Shown piece after piece: positions 1 through 8,010 of a DNA stretch of 63,711 bases; positions within the stretch are counted from its first letter, which is position 1, and each line of letters begins with the position of its first letter. Source of the stretch: an uncultured Sutterella sp. (GTDB taxonomy: Bacteria > Pseudomonadota > Gammaproteobacteria > Burkholderiales > Burkholderiaceae_F). Below the pieces are notes generated by a model. The model did not search any database. It was not told where the DNA came from and saw nothing but the letters and a program-made list of their open reading frames with translations. The position numbers were made by a program, and so were the translations under genes. The stretch spans positions 1-63,711 of the forward strand of contig USCE01000001.1 of NCBI GenBank assembly GCA_900553105.1, written 5' to 3'.

Positions 1-49
1 ACGAGATAGGCTCCGGTCTCGTGGGCTCGGAGATGTGTATAAGAGACAG
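1..49 (+). other. Illumina Nextera i7 adapter (sequencing artefact)
   Basis: Bases 1-7 match the end of the P7 flow-cell primer, 8-15 an 8-base index (AGGCTCCG), 16-30 the Nextera read-2 tail GTCTCGTGGGCTCGG, and 31-49 the 19-bp Tn5 mosaic end AGATGTGTATAAGAGACAG. The order and spacing are exactly those of a library adapter, so this is untrimmed adapter at a contig end and not chromosomal DNA. The thiD frame runs straight into it. Confidence 0.98.
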
Positions 50-833
50 GCACTGGACCATGGCCGTAACCTACAGCTAACTCGTCACTATGAAATATGG
101 CAGAACTCAGATACTCCTTCGCTCTTTGTACTGCTTCCGGCACACTTTGCGTTTGTGGCAGCAATGTGGCAATGGCTGAAGATAACGTGCATCCCGTTCC
201 ATGCGTATTTTTCGTTTCAATACGACGAGCACTCAGAATACGGTCCGTTTGTCCGTCAGTTAACAAATCTGGTACATCAGGGCCGTTAAAATGCCCACCC
301 TTGAGTAACAACCAACTTCCTGAACTCATTAATTCCAGCAACTCACGGGCCAGAGCTGGCATCTCAGACTCAGTCTTAATCTCTTCAGATCGACCGCAAA
401 GTGCGGCAGCTTCGGGCAAATTGGGCGTCAATATGGTTGCCAAGGGCAAAAGCTCCGTTTTTAACGCCTCAACACTGTCTTCTGGCAATAACCGATCGCC
501 GCTTTTAGCCACCATGACAGGATCGATCACCACATAGGTGGGCTTATAACGTTTAATTGCCTCGGCCACCACTTTAATGACAGCCGGATCGGCCAACATG
601 CCGATTTTGACAGCATCAATATGCACATCTTCAAAAAGCGTTTTAAGTTGCAGACGTACGAAATCGGCCGGTATAGGCTGCACCCCCGTCACCTTTTTGG
701 TGTTTTGAGCCGTCAACGCAGCGATTACTCCGCAGCCATAGCCGCCCAAAGCACTCATGGTTTTGATGTCAGCCAAAACACCCGCACCGCCCGAAGGGTC
801 AACGCCGGCAATCGTCACAATTTTTGGAATCAT
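50..833 (-). CDS. thiD: Hydroxymethylpyrimidine/phosphomethylpyrimidine kinase ThiD, C-terminus cut by adapter
   Basis: Phosphorylates HMP and then HMP-phosphate to give the pyrimidine half of thiamine diphosphate, in the cytosol. The minus-strand frame begins MIPKIVTIAGVDPSGGAG, the ThiD/ribokinase-fold N-terminus. It continues through VVIDPVMVAKSGDRLL and the anion-hole/catalytic segment NTHGTGCTLSSAIA, and ends ...GYGHGPV, the usual last motif of the family, where the adapter interrupts it. About 261 residues are present, so only a few codons are missing. Its ATG (831-833) overlaps the waaA stop as ATGA; an in-frame ATG at 842 is an alternative start. It is probably translationally coupled to waaA although the two functions are unrelated. 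Confidence 0.93.
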
Positions 834-2116
834 TGTTGCCATAACTTATCCAATACCTTCATGGTTCGCTCTGTCGCACCCACATGCGTTTTTGCAAACG
901 TTAATGCACAATTTTTCAGTTCTGCGAGCACCCCCGGATCGTCAATCCACCGGTGCGCAAGCGCCACGGCCTGCATCATATCAGGCACTTGCCATACTGC
1001 CTGAGTAGCCTTGCCCTGCTTGACCACTTCCGAGAAATTAAACGTACTCGGTCCTACAATCACAGGCACTCCCAAACCGGCGGGCTCAATAACGTTTTGG
1101 CAACCGAAAGGATTGAAACTGCCGCCCATTAACACCACATCGGCCATGGCACAGTAAAAGAACATTTCTCCCATACTATCGCCCAAGACAATATCGGTGT
1201 CCTGAGCAACATCTTCAGGTACCTCTACTGTACTGCGTTTTTGATACCGTAAGGAACTTTTTTCGAGTAAGGACTCAATTTCGGCAAAACGCTGCGGGTG
1301 TCGAGGAACTAACAGATACCGAATGTCGGTTCGACGGGATTTCTCTAACGCCTCGATCAGTAAGGCCTCTTCACCGTCACGAGAGCTGGCAAGCATCACC
1401 ACGGGCTTATTAAACACCCGTCTCCATGCCCGCCCTTTTTCAACAGCGGCTTCCGGTGCATTGATATCAAACTTTAAGCTTCCAGTCACCACGGGCTCAA
1501 CCGTGCCCATGGCCCTTAATCGCTGAGCGTCACTTTCAGCTTGCGCGCAAACGACAGTAAATTTCGCCATGGCATCTTTCATGACCAACGGCTGACTCAT
1601 TGCCTGATCGAAAGACTTCTGTGAAAGTCGTCCATTGACTAACACCATGGGAATGCCGGCCCTTTTGGCTTCTTCGAGCACCGTGGGCCAAACCTCCGTT
1701 TCCATCACTAGGCCCAAGTCGGGCTTAGCCTGACGTAAGAATTTTCGCATTGCATAAACAGCGTCATAAGGTAAGAAGCACTGGGTGATGCGTTCAGGCG
1801 CTAACGCCACAATCTTCGCCCCTGCTTCTCTTCCCGTCGGAGTCATGTGCGTAAGCAAAACATCCGCCTCGGGCCACTCTTTTAAAATCGCTTGCACAAG
1901 AGGCCGAGTGGCGTTGGTTTCGCCGACACTAACGGCATGAAGCCAAACCCGACGACGACCTTCTGTCGGAGCAGGAAACGATGACCAAGCGAAGCGCTCC
2001 CCCCAATGTTTCAAATACGAGGGTTGCTTTCTGGCGCGCCATAACAAATACAGCGCCGCCGCTGGTAATAAAAAAGGCACCAGCAATCGATAGCCTTGAG
2101 GAGAAAATTTGATCAC
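830..2116 (-). CDS. waaA: 3-deoxy-D-manno-octulosonic acid (Kdo) transferase WaaA
   Basis: Transfers Kdo from CMP-Kdo to lipid A precursor at the inner face of the cytoplasmic membrane, the first inner-core LPS step. One N-terminal hydrophobic anchor is followed by the family N-domain (HAVSVGET, LLTHMTPTGRE) and a GT-B C-domain with GGSFNPFGCQNVIEPAGLG and VGPSTFNF. The frame is open further upstream into waaC, but the GTG at 2114-2116 lies a few bases after a GGAGG and gives about 428 residues, close to the 425 of the E. coli enzyme, so I choose it. It lies 10 bp after waaC and overlaps thiD by 4 bp. Whether it adds one or two Kdo residues cannot be read from sequence. Confidence 0.94.
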   Translation of the reverse strand: MIKFSPQGYRLLVPFLLPAAALYLLWRARKQPSYLKHWGERFAWSSFPAPTEGRRRVWLHAVSVGETNATRPLVQAILKEWPEADVLLTHMTPTGREAGAKIVALAPERITQCFLPYDAVYAMRKFLRQAKPDLGLVMETEVWPTVLEEAKRAGIPMVLVNGRLSQKSFDQAMSQPLVMKDAMAKFTVVCAQAESDAQRLRAMGTVEPVVTGSLKFDINAPEAAVEKGRAWRRVFNKPVVMLASSRDGEEALLIEALEKSRRTDIRYLLVPRHPQRFAEIESLLEKSSLRYQKRSTVEVPEDVAQDTDIVLGDSMGEMFFYCAMADVVLMGGSFNPFGCQNVIEPAGLGVPVIVGPSTFNFSEVVKQGKATQAVWQVPDMMQAVALAHRWIDDPGVLAELKNCALTFAKTHVGATERTMKVLDKLWQQ

Positions 2117-2126
2117 AATACCTCCG

Positions 2127-3077
2127 TCAGAGCACTTCAGAAAGTGCGGCGTTAACCGCTTCGACAGACAGATCTGCACCGACGCCGCCGATACTTTTAA
2201 CGCACCGGCCCGTTAAACCGACAAGTTCAATCGGAAAATCCAAAAATAGCCCCACCGTGGGACGATCCAAGGCAGCGGCTAAATGTGTCAAACCGGTATC
2301 CACCCCGATGACATATTGAGCATCGCCTAACACCCGCGCGCACTCGGCAATGCTCATGCGAGGGCAAACCGTCGCCGCTTGGCCAATGCCGTCGGCGATT
2401 CGTTTGACCCGTTCTTCTTCAAGAGGAGCTCCCCATAAAAGGCGGACCTCATAACCCTGTTGAACACAGTCTTGACCCAATGCCACCCAACGTTCTTCGC
2501 ACCACAGTTTCGTTTCTCGACTTGTATTGACTAAAAAGACAACGTAGGGCTGTTGACTACCATGGAGCGTTTGAGTTTTGAGTCCAAAATCTAACGGCAA
2601 GCTCTCCCACTCATAGGTCAGAGCTTTAGCGCAAAGTTGTCGACAGCGATTGACGGCGCTGTCACCTCGGCTGACAGCGTATGTTTGATCGTAAAAGCGG
2701 CTTGCCAAGGGCTCTTTTATGCTTTTGGCATCATAGCCCGCCAGCGTTGAGCGACACCAGCGGCCGATGACTGCACTTTTCACAAGACCCTGAAGATCAA
2801 TCACGAGATCGTAGTGTGCATCTCGGAGCGTTTTTTTGACGGCAGACACCTCACGCCACATTGACGCTGAGAAAAGATTTTTACGCCAGCGGCGTACCGA
2901 AACCTCATGCACGTTTTTCACGTGCGTGCTTAATCGGACAATGTCGGCAAAACTTGATTCCACCACCCAATCGATTTCTGCATCGGGTATCACCGTCGCA
3001 ATGTCGGTGACAGAGGGCAATGCATGAATCACATCACCCATGGAAGTGGTTTTAACAATTAATATCCGTCTTGCCAT
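2127..3077 (-). CDS. waaC: Lipopolysaccharide heptosyltransferase I
   Basis: Adds the first L-glycero-D-manno-heptose to Kdo of the LPS inner core, using ADP-heptose. It is a GT9-family protein of 316 residues (E. coli WaaC has about 319). The N-terminal ILIVKTTSMGDVIHALP and the C-terminal nucleotide-sugar segment GVDTGLTHLAAALDRPTVGLF are characteristic. It lies between pgi (10 bp upstream) and waaA (10 bp downstream) on the same strand. The opposite-strand cluster at 4696-7750 makes its donor ADP-heptose, so supply and use of heptose are encoded side by side. Confidence 0.95.
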   Translation of the reverse strand: MARRILIVKTTSMGDVIHALPSVTDIATVIPDAEIDWVVESSFADIVRLSTHVKNVHEVSVRRWRKNLFSASMWREVSAVKKTLRDAHYDLVIDLQGLVKSAVIGRWCRSTLAGYDAKSIKEPLASRFYDQTYAVSRGDSAVNRCRQLCAKALTYEWESLPLDFGLKTQTLHGSQQPYVVFLVNTSRETKLWCEERWVALGQDCVQQGYEVRLLWGAPLEEERVKRIADGIGQAATVCPRMSIAECARVLGDAQYVIGVDTGLTHLAAALDRPTVGLFLDFPIELVGLTGRCVKSIGGVGADLSVEAVNAALSEVL

Positions 3078-3087
3078 TGCCGATCCT

Positions 3088-4518
3088 TTATCCGAGTCTG
3101 GCTTCCAACTCTCGACAAAGTTTCTTACCGAATTCCACCGCCGGCTGATCGAAAGCGTTTAATCCGTAGATAAATGATAATAGCGTTGTTTTATGCTCAT
3201 ACATGGCCATTAAAGCACCAAGCGTAAAGGGCGTCAGTTTCTGGATTCTGAGCGTTGAAACCGCGTTAAAGTAGTCTGCGCTTGGATGCTCGCGTTTTAC
3301 CAATGCTTCGGCTTGAGCCTGAGCATTGGCATTGAGCACTTGGTGATGGTGCCAGTGCGAATGTCCAGGCTCTTCGCACCAAATTAGGTCGATACTGGTG
3401 CGCCATGTACCGTCGCGCAACCATTGATAAAAGGAGTGCTGAGCTTCGTTACCGAAACCACCCCACACACCTTGTCCCGTTACACCTGTCACTGGTAAAC
3501 CGTCAATGGTGACACTTTTACCGAGACTTTCCATCTCCAGCTGCTGCAACCAAGCCACACTTAAACGCAACCGCTCATCGTAAGGCAACACGCAATGAGT
3601 GCCCATTTTGTGCTCCGTGGCATTCCAATAGGCCAAAAGGGCCAATGTCAACGGAAGATTTTCTTCGGGAGCGGCCCCTAGCACATGCGCATCCATCGCC
3701 TCAGCACCGGCCAAGAATTCAGCAAATGTTGACTCCCCGAGTGCAATCATAAGCGGCAAGCCGATTGCTCCCCACACGGAGAATCGCCCTCCTACCCAGT
3801 CCCACATCGGAAAACGATTTTGCTCGGGCAAGCCCATGCTTTCACACGCACTTTCTTTTGCGCTCACTAACACAATATGACGATCCAGGCCACTGTGGCT
3901 GTCGATACCAGCCGATTTGTACCACGCAAGGACCTCTTCGGCGTTAAGCATCGTCTCGCGCGTTGAAAAACTCTTACTGGAAATGACCGACAACGTTGTC
4001 TTTGGATCCAATTGAGCCAATATGCGATCCAATAAAACACCGTCAACGGCCGATAAAAAATGAATTCGAATGGCCGGTTTAACATCACGCAACGCGTGAT
4101 AGACTGCGTGCGGCCCCATTTCCGAGCCACCGATACCGATATTGATTACATCGGTAATAGGTGCGCCGCCTGCGCCCACGTGCTTACCTTCGCGAATATC
4201 ACGAGCGAAGTTTTTCATACGAGTCAAGACGCGTTGCACTTCTTCAAAGTAAGGCGCTTGAGAGTCGGTTGAACGAAGCGATGTGTGCAGTGCCCGACGT
4301 CCTTCAGAAGGGTTGACGATGTCGCCGGCAATCATTGAGCGTTGCCGCTCCAATAAGTGCCACTGACCGGCTTTGTTGAGCAAATGTTGCCAATTTTCTA
4401 CCGTCAAACGCTGGCGAGCAATATTTAAGGTTAAGCCACAAGCACTCATTTCGCACTGCGGCTTTGTCTCGGATAAAAACGGTACTGTCTGGTCCATGAT
4501 ACGAGTTACAAAAGTCAT
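3088..4518 (-). CDS. pgi: Glucose-6-phosphate isomerase
   Basis: Interconverts glucose-6-phosphate and fructose-6-phosphate. Visible family motifs in order are ERQRSMIAGDIVNPSEGRRA, NIGIGGSEMGPHAVYHAL (phosphosugar binding), SKSFSTRETM, WVGGRFSVWGAIGLPL, EMESLGKSV (catalytic Glu), GNEAQHSFYQWL and FDQPAVEFGKKL. The ATG at 4516-4518 gives 476 residues, shortish but within the bacterial range; a longer frame would need a TTG start at 4536. It leads a leftward run pgi-waaC-waaA-thiD with gaps of about 10 bp or overlaps, and is divergent from the heptose cluster across about 180 bp. In this setting it may supply sugar phosphate for envelope synthesis as much as glycolysis (inference). Confidence 0.95.
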   Translation of the reverse strand: MTFVTRIMDQTVPFLSETKPQCEMSACGLTLNIARQRLTVENWQHLLNKAGQWHLLERQRSMIAGDIVNPSEGRRALHTSLRSTDSQAPYFEEVQRVLTRMKNFARDIREGKHVGAGGAPITDVINIGIGGSEMGPHAVYHALRDVKPAIRIHFLSAVDGVLLDRILAQLDPKTTLSVISSKSFSTRETMLNAEEVLAWYKSAGIDSHSGLDRHIVLVSAKESACESMGLPEQNRFPMWDWVGGRFSVWGAIGLPLMIALGESTFAEFLAGAEAMDAHVLGAAPEENLPLTLALLAYWNATEHKMGTHCVLPYDERLRLSVAWLQQLEMESLGKSVTIDGLPVTGVTGQGVWGGFGNEAQHSFYQWLRDGTWRTSIDLIWCEEPGHSHWHHHQVLNANAQAQAEALVKREHPSADYFNAVSTLRIQKLTPFTLGALMAMYEHKTTLLSFIYGLNAFDQPAVEFGKKLCRELEARLG

Positions 4519-4695
4519 TACTGAAGCAGGCCTCAACCGTCAAGTTTCGGTTACACCATGAGTGCATTGTACTTTGAGCATATGCCGATAGCCAAAATGA
4601 GGCCTTGCGTCTAACCAATCGATACAGGTTTTTCGAGCAAAAACAACGTTCAATGCTTACAATTGTCGACATGTTAGAACGAAAAGGATGTCGGC

Positions 4696-5646
4696 GTGGC
4701 TAATTGTTTTGCTGGCAAGAAAATTTTGGTAGCGGGCGATGCAATGCTCGATCGCTACTGGTTCGGTGACGCCAATCGAATCTCCCCTGAAGCTCCTGTG
4801 CCTGTCGTTCGCGTTACACGCGAAGAAGAGCGCTTGGGAGGTGCTGCCAACGTAGCACTGAATATCAGCGCATTGGGAGCCTGTGCCAAACTGTTATCTG
4901 TTGTGGGCTGTGATGAGGCCGGCGACAAAGTTGAAAAAATTCTGCTTGAGCGCGGCATTGAGCCGCACTTGCATCGTGATGCACTTCTAAAGACCACGGT
5001 GAAGTTGCGCATTGTTGCACGCCAACAACAAATGCTTCGTGCCGACTTTGAAAATCGGCCGACGACAGCAGTGTTGGCAGACCACTTAAACGAGTTTGAG
5101 CAACTCATCAACGACTGCGAAGTCATTGTTCTTTCCGACTATGGCAAGGGTGGCTTGGATCATATTACCCGTATGATTGAAGTGGCCAAGAAAAAGTCGA
5201 TCCCCATTTTGATTGACCCCAAAGGTAGCAACTATGAACGCTATCGCGGGGCGACGGTGATCACGCCCAATCGGGCTGAACTTGCACGCGTTGTAGGCGA
5301 GTGGAGTAGCGAAAATGAGCTCACACAAAAAGCGCAGGCGCTTCGCAGTGAGCTGGAACTCACCGCTTTGCTTCTGACTAGAAGCGAAGAGGGCATGACC
5401 CTTTATACGGCCGATGGCGAAGTAACCATCCCCGCGCAAGCGCTTGAAGTCTACGACGTTTCAGGGGCAGGCGACACTGTGATTGGTGTGTTGGCTACCA
5501 TGATGGCAATGGGTAAACCGTTACCCGAAGCCATACGTATTGCCAATCGTGCGGGCGGCATTGTCGTGGGCAAACTTGGCACCGCTACCGTGAGTTTTGA
5601 AGAACTCTTTCCCAACGGCTTTGAAGAATTATTTCCCGGAGATTAA
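4696..5646 (+). CDS. D-glycero-beta-D-manno-heptose-7-phosphate kinase (HldE N-domain as a separate protein)
   Basis: Phosphorylates heptose-7-phosphate at C1 in the ADP-heptose pathway. It is a PfkB/ribokinase-fold protein of 316 residues matching only the kinase half of HldE: GDAMLDRYWFGDANRISPEAPVPV, RLGGAANVALNISALG, ILIDPKGSNYERYRGATVITPN, and the PfkB signature DVSGAGDTVIGVLA. It starts at GTG 4696. The adenylyltransferase half is a separate gene at 7241, the split arrangement (hldA/hldC, rfaE1/rfaE2) seen in many betaproteobacteria. It is first of four tightly packed genes. gmhA (sedoheptulose-7-phosphate isomerase) is absent from this window. Confidence 0.94.
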   Translation: MANCFAGKKILVAGDAMLDRYWFGDANRISPEAPVPVVRVTREEERLGGAANVALNISALGACAKLLSVVGCDEAGDKVEKILLERGIEPHLHRDALLKTTVKLRIVARQQQMLRADFENRPTTAVLADHLNEFEQLINDCEVIVLSDYGKGGLDHITRMIEVAKKKSIPILIDPKGSNYERYRGATVITPNRAELARVVGEWSSENELTQKAQALRSELELTALLLTRSEEGMTLYTADGEVTIPAQALEVYDVSGAGDTVIGVLATMMAMGKPLPEAIRIANRAGGIVVGKLGTATVSFEELFPNGFEELFPGD

Positions 5647-5649
5647 CAA

Positions 5650-6684
5650 GTGAGTATTGTAGTGACGGGCGCCGCCGGTTTCATCGGCGCGAATAATGTT
5701 CTTGCGTTAAACGCTCGCGGCATCAACGATGTGATTGCCGTCGACAACCTCTCTAACGCAGATAAATTTAAGAATCTGGCCGAGTGCCAAATTTCGGATT
5801 ATTTCGACAAGCGCGATTTCATCGAACTCGTTCGTTCGAAAAAGTTGGCCAAACCAGAAGCAATTTTCCACCAAGGTGCGTGCTCGGATACGATGGAAAC
5901 CGACGGGCGCTACATGATGGAAAATAACTACCGTTACACACTTGAGCTTTTTAATTGGGCCCAAGAGTTAGGCATTCCGATGATATACGCCTCTTCGGCG
6001 GCGACGTACGGTGCGAGCACCACTTTTATCGAAGATCCTCGCTACGAAGGACCTTTGAATGTTTACGGCTACTCCAAGTTACTTTTTGACCAAGTACTTC
6101 GCCAAAAACAAGCACGCGGCGAATTAAAGGCCCCCGTCATCGGCCTTCGCTACTTCAACGTCTACGGCCCTCATGAACAACACAAGGGCCGCATGGCCAG
6201 CGTCGCCTTCCATCAATTCTTCCAATTGCGCCGTGACGGTCATGTGCGCTTGTTTGAAGGTTGCATGGGTTACGGTGATGGAGAACAAATGCGCGATTTC
6301 GTGTACATTGACGACGTCATTGCAGTCAATTTGCACTTCTTTGATAAGCCCGTGACCGGTATCTATAACTGCGGCACGGGACATGCTCAGCCTTTCAACG
6401 ATGTTGCTCTAGGCGTGGTCAATGCCATGCGCGAAGCGCAGGGGCAGAACAAACTATCACTGAAGGAAGCGGTCGGCCAACGTCTTATTCGCTACATTGC
6501 CTTCCCCGAAAAGCTCAAAGGCAAGTACCAAGCCTACACGCAGGCCGATCTCACCAACTTGCGGGCGGGCGGTTGCAATGTCGAATTCCGACGCGTTGAA
6601 GAAGGTACGAGCCATTACGTCAACTACCTGCTTCGCCGCTACCCGAATGCTTCTGACGATCCGACGATTGCCGAAGCGAAATGA
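5650..6684 (+). CDS. hldD: ADP-L-glycero-D-manno-heptose 6-epimerase
   Basis: Last step of ADP-heptose synthesis, epimerising C6'' with tightly bound NADP. It is an extended SDR of 344 residues: N-terminal VTGAAGFIGANNVLALNARG (Rossmann glycine motif), the family signature FHQGACSDTMETDGRYMMENNYRYT, then SSAATYG and YGYSKLLFDQ with the catalytic Tyr-x-x-x-Lys. It starts with GTG 3 bp after the kinase stop; GGAG lies about nine bases upstream. Its last bases ATGA overlap the gmhB start, so coupling is likely. Confidence 0.96.
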   Translation: MSIVVTGAAGFIGANNVLALNARGINDVIAVDNLSNADKFKNLAECQISDYFDKRDFIELVRSKKLAKPEAIFHQGACSDTMETDGRYMMENNYRYTLELFNWAQELGIPMIYASSAATYGASTTFIEDPRYEGPLNVYGYSKLLFDQVLRQKQARGELKAPVIGLRYFNVYGPHEQHKGRMASVAFHQFFQLRRDGHVRLFEGCMGYGDGEQMRDFVYIDDVIAVNLHFFDKPVTGIYNCGTGHAQPFNDVALGVVNAMREAQGQNKLSLKEAVGQRLIRYIAFPEKLKGKYQAYTQADLTNLRAGGCNVEFRRVEEGTSHYVNYLLRRYPNASDDPTIAEAK

Positions 6685-7244
6685 CACAGGCCAAAGTTGC
6701 ATTTCTTGACCGTGACGGCGTCATTAACGTTGATCACGACTATGTGCACACAGTCGAAGCGTTCCATTTCATCGATGGAGCGCTTTCGGCGTGCGCCGAT
6801 TTGGTCAGAGCAGGTTATCGACTCATCATCGTTACCAATCAAAGTGGCATCGGCCGCGGCTACTACAGCGAAGAGGATTTCCACCATCTTTGTGATTGGA
6901 TGAAAGGCGAGTTTGAAAAAGCACAAGCCCCCATCACACACATTTACTTTTGTCCACATCATCCGCAAAAAGCCCTTGAGCCGTATCGCATGCTGTGTAA
7001 CTGCCGAAAACCCGCACCCGGCATGCTTTTACAGGCTGCGCGCGACTACGACATCAATATGGGTGAAAGCTTTATGGTGGGAGACAAAGCTAGTGACATG
7101 AGCGCGGCGCGCGCTGCTGGCGTTCCCAGACGAATCCTCGTGGGACGTGATGCTCTTGAAACACCGATGCTGTTAGGCGATGCGACCGATGTTGCGCGGA
7201 GTCTGCGCGAAGCTGTCAACCTCATTCTTGGAGAAACCCCATGA
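6681..7244 (+). CDS. gmhB: D-glycero-D-manno-heptose 1,7-bisphosphate 7-phosphatase
   Basis: HAD-superfamily phosphatase that removes the 7-phosphate to give heptose-1-phosphate. It has 187 residues, the usual length. Visible are the nucleophile motif FLDRDGVINVDHDY, HAD motif II VTNQSGIGRGYY, a zinc-binding block CPHHP...CNCRKP, and the C-terminal FMVGDKASDMSAARAAG acid motif. It overlaps hldD upstream and the adenylyltransferase downstream by 4 bp each (ATGA). Confidence 0.95.
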   Translation: MTQAKVAFLDRDGVINVDHDYVHTVEAFHFIDGALSACADLVRAGYRLIIVTNQSGIGRGYYSEEDFHHLCDWMKGEFEKAQAPITHIYFCPHHPQKALEPYRMLCNCRKPAPGMLLQAARDYDINMGESFMVGDKASDMSAARAAGVPRRILVGRDALETPMLLGDATDVARSLREAVNLILGETP

Positions 7245-7750
7245 GTACCCGTTTACCGGCACCGGTCTTTGAGCAAAAAATCACCACCATGGAAAAGCTC
7301 GCCGAACGTTGCCGAGAATTGCCACAACCTGTTGTCATGACCAACGGTGTCTTTGACATCTTGCACCGCGGCCATGTCACCTATTTGGCCCAAGCACGTG
7401 CCTTAGGGGCCAGTTTGGTTGTTGCGATCAATTCAGATGCCTCGGTGAAAATGTTGGGCAAAGGCGATGAGCGCCCCATTAATGCCCAAGATGATCGAGC
7501 CGCTGTGCTGGCGGCTCTTCAAAGTGTTGACTTGGTCGTCATTTTTGAAGACAAAGTGCCACTTGAAGCCGTACGCCTCGCTCACCCTGACATTTACGTC
7601 AAAGGGGGCGACTATTGTATCGAAGACTTACCTGAAGCCAAGTTAGTCGCTCAGTGGGGGGCCAAAACAGTAACGGTGCAATTTGAGCATCAACGATCCA
7701 CGACAGCGCTTTTGAAAAAAATCGCATCGCTTAATGCGAAAAACGCCTGA
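7241..7750 (+). CDS. D-glycero-beta-D-manno-heptose 1-phosphate adenylyltransferase (HldE C-domain type)
   Basis: Transfers AMP from ATP to heptose-1-phosphate, giving ADP-D,D-heptose. It is a nucleotidyltransferase-fold protein of 169 residues with TNGVFDILHRGHVTYLAQA (the HxGH ATP site), the INSDASVKMLGKG turn, and the C-terminal RSTTALLKKI motif equivalent to ISSTK. It is the separate C-terminal half of HldE and last of the four-gene cluster. About 260 bp of AT-rich DNA with no convincing gene follow. Confidence 0.94.
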   Translation: MSTRLPAPVFEQKITTMEKLAERCRELPQPVVMTNGVFDILHRGHVTYLAQARALGASLVVAINSDASVKMLGKGDERPINAQDDRAAVLAALQSVDLVVIFEDKVPLEAVRLAHPDIYVKGGDYCIEDLPEAKLVAQWGAKTVTVQFEHQRSTTALLKKIASLNAKNA

Positions 7751-7903
7751 CTCCTCGGTTAAAATCCAGTCCAAATTCTCCCCTTAGAGACACATCCCCT
7801 TTGTTTTGTTTACTTAGGGGAAAATCCCATCACCCATTACAAACACTTATTCTTCAATCATTTAGTTAATTCACTTCTCTTTCCCTCAGAATAATATCAA
7901 CAT

Positions 7904-7927
7904 TTTGTCGACAAATAGGCATACAAT
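7904..7927 (+). promoter_or_regulatory. Palindromic operator candidate and -10 box upstream of the lyase gene
   Basis: Bases 7904-7915 are the perfect 12-bp palindrome TTTGTCGACAAA, and TACAAT (7922-7927) immediately follows and could be a -10 hexamer. GT-N2-AC symmetry fits the general form of FadR/GntR-family operators. Related GTCGAC or TCGACA half-sites occur upstream of the dcu genes, dctP and larA. The start of the next gene is 8011, preceded by AAGGAG. No clear -35 was found at 17-bp spacing, so the promoter call is weak. Confidence 0.4.
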
Positions 7928-8010
7928 AAAAACACCTGATATTTAGGCACTTATACCTTTTCTATTTTTGACAAAATTTATAATTCTTATTTTTATTCAA
8001 GGAGATAGAC

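Noticed and set aside
31..49. Tn5 mosaic end, suggesting a transposon insertion in thiD
   Set aside because: It is preceded by the rest of a Nextera i7 adapter in exact order, so it is a library artefact and not a mobile element.
4671..4680. TTGTCGACAT before the heptose kinase as another copy of the recurring operator
   Set aside because: Only one half matches the palindrome well, it lies too close to the start to be a usual operator, and the gene belongs to a different pathway. Kept out of the regulon claim.
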